Source of the DNA: Alviniconcha marisindica
Lineage: Eukaryota > Mollusca > Gastropoda > Provannidae
DNA length: 64,000 nucleotides
Reading direction: 5' to 3'
Assembly (NCBI GenBank): GCA_018857735.1
Contig: JABMCL010002130.1
Coordinates: 1,519,501 to 1,583,500 of the forward strand
Shown: positions 63,565 through 64,000 of the stretch, one piece after another
Layout of the letters: every line of letters begins with the position of its first letter
Position numbering within the stretch: the first letter of the stretch is position 1
The notes under the pieces: model-generated
Told to the model about the DNA's origin: nothing
The model's database searches: none
Seen by the model: the letters and a program-made list of their open reading frames with translations, nothing else
Translations under genes and position numbers: made by a program

Positions 63565-63686
63565 CTCTTCAACAAGTGTTTCGCACATCCAGATACAGAC
63601 CAAAGGATGCATCATCGCAAAAAATGCCTTGTTTGACTCGTTTCTGGCAAAGATGTTCGCTTCAATGTTTAATTCATCTTTCAAGC
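63565..63686 (-). CDS. Exon-like open segment (unassigned)
   Basis: On the minus strand between CACACTTAG| and GAG|GTAAGG: LKDELNIEANIFARNESNKA, then FFAMMHPLVCIWMCETLVEE (40 codons). The donor is consensus. No family recognised. It could belong to the gene ending at 60142 or be chance. Confidence 0.25.
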
Positions 63687-63825
63687 CTAAGTGTGTCAAC
63701 CACGACAGACACAGCAGTTGCAAGATCCAAACACGTAAAAGGTTCAGAAGAACACGATTTATTAGGACAAAACACAACCTGCAAATTTACAGGGTAATCC
63801 CCTTTATCAAGCTACAAAACGACAT

Positions 63826-64000
63826 TTAAACAACAGTTAAAACAATGAAAAATGAGATGGAAAACTAAACCGTTTATCTGTTTTTGGTTGAGCTATGTTG
63901 TTTTCCTGTCCAAAACAACACTTTAACAACAGTTAAACAGTGAAAAACAATGAAAAATTAAATGGAAATCTAAACCACTTATCTGTTTTTTGGTTGAGCT
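63826..64000. repeat. ~97-bp tandem duplication at the window edge
   Basis: AACAACAGTTAAA.CAATGAAAAAT and CTTATCTGTTTTTGGTTGAGCT occur twice (63826-63893 and about 63922-64000). The array may continue beyond the window. Confidence 0.85.

Overview
This is animal (eukaryotic) genomic DNA. It has GT-AG introns, one dominant multi-exon host gene, and a very high load of tandem repeats and small DNA transposons. A SINE-like 3' end (GGTTGACTGGGCGTAAAACA followed by TTACTTACTTA) occurs at 58.55 kb. A related core is amplified at 33.8-34.3 kb and a reverse copy lies near 25.03 kb. From memory such tails are common in molluscs, so a mollusc, probably a gastropod, is my best guess. That is inference; no marker gene here fixes the taxon.

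The only host gene I can assign firmly is the 3' end of a CHD7/CHD8/CHD9-type (Drosophila kismet-like) chromatin-remodelling helicase on the + strand. Seven exons with compatible phases are visible: about 98-249, 1606-1668, 5636-5771, 6328-6524, 15462-15584, 25250-25354 and 25633-27789. They encode an acidic linker, a basic AT-hook-like segment, two BRK domains, an AT-hook-like motif, a Gly/Met/Ala/Phe-rich region and a long Ser/Lys-rich tail with 18-residue repeats. The helicase, chromo and SANT exons lie upstream of the window.

The introns of this gene (1.7-25.2 kb) are filled with mobile DNA and minisatellites. Intron 2 carries a PIF/Harbinger-like nonautonomous element (TSD TTA) into which a TTAA-flanked piggyBac-like element has inserted. 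Intron 4 carries a 1.6-kb solo LTR (TSD CCTAC) starting 30 bp after a splice donor, a second Harbinger-like element (TSD TAA), a 55-bp-stem foldback hairpin and a family of 33-36-bp minisatellites. Intron 5 carries 41-bp, 30-bp, 44-bp and 48-bp arrays; the last three derive from one another.

From 27.8 to 41.5 kb there is non-genic DNA built of tandem arrays, SINE copies, a mariner transposase fragment, a possible FLYWCH fragment and one exon-like relic. From 41.49 to 44.77 kb lies a 41-bp satellite of about 80 copies with two interspersed variants. From 45.7 to 46.6 kb the DNA is extremely G-rich. From 47.4 to 52.5 kb an 87-bp array is interrupted by two terminal-inverted-repeat elements. One of these carries a P2X7-like first exon and a THAP zinc-finger fragment. 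At 52.73-53.28 kb a roughly 0.5-kb inverted repeat surrounds a long alternating purine-pyrimidine tract. From 54 to 55.5 kb there are degenerate CTCATC-rich repeats.

The last 8 kb hold a candidate NRF1/YY1-type promoter (55.69 kb), a LINE fragment (56.3-56.9 kb) and a well-formed two-exon 3' end of an unrecognised minus-strand gene (60142-61348). I did not find a wholly new multi-gene system. The most unusual items are the 52.7-53.3 kb palindrome, the P2X7/THAP element, the nested TTAA element and the variant structure of the 41-bp satellite. Long ORFs over tandem repeats whose unit is a multiple of three are artefacts and are not annotated as genes.
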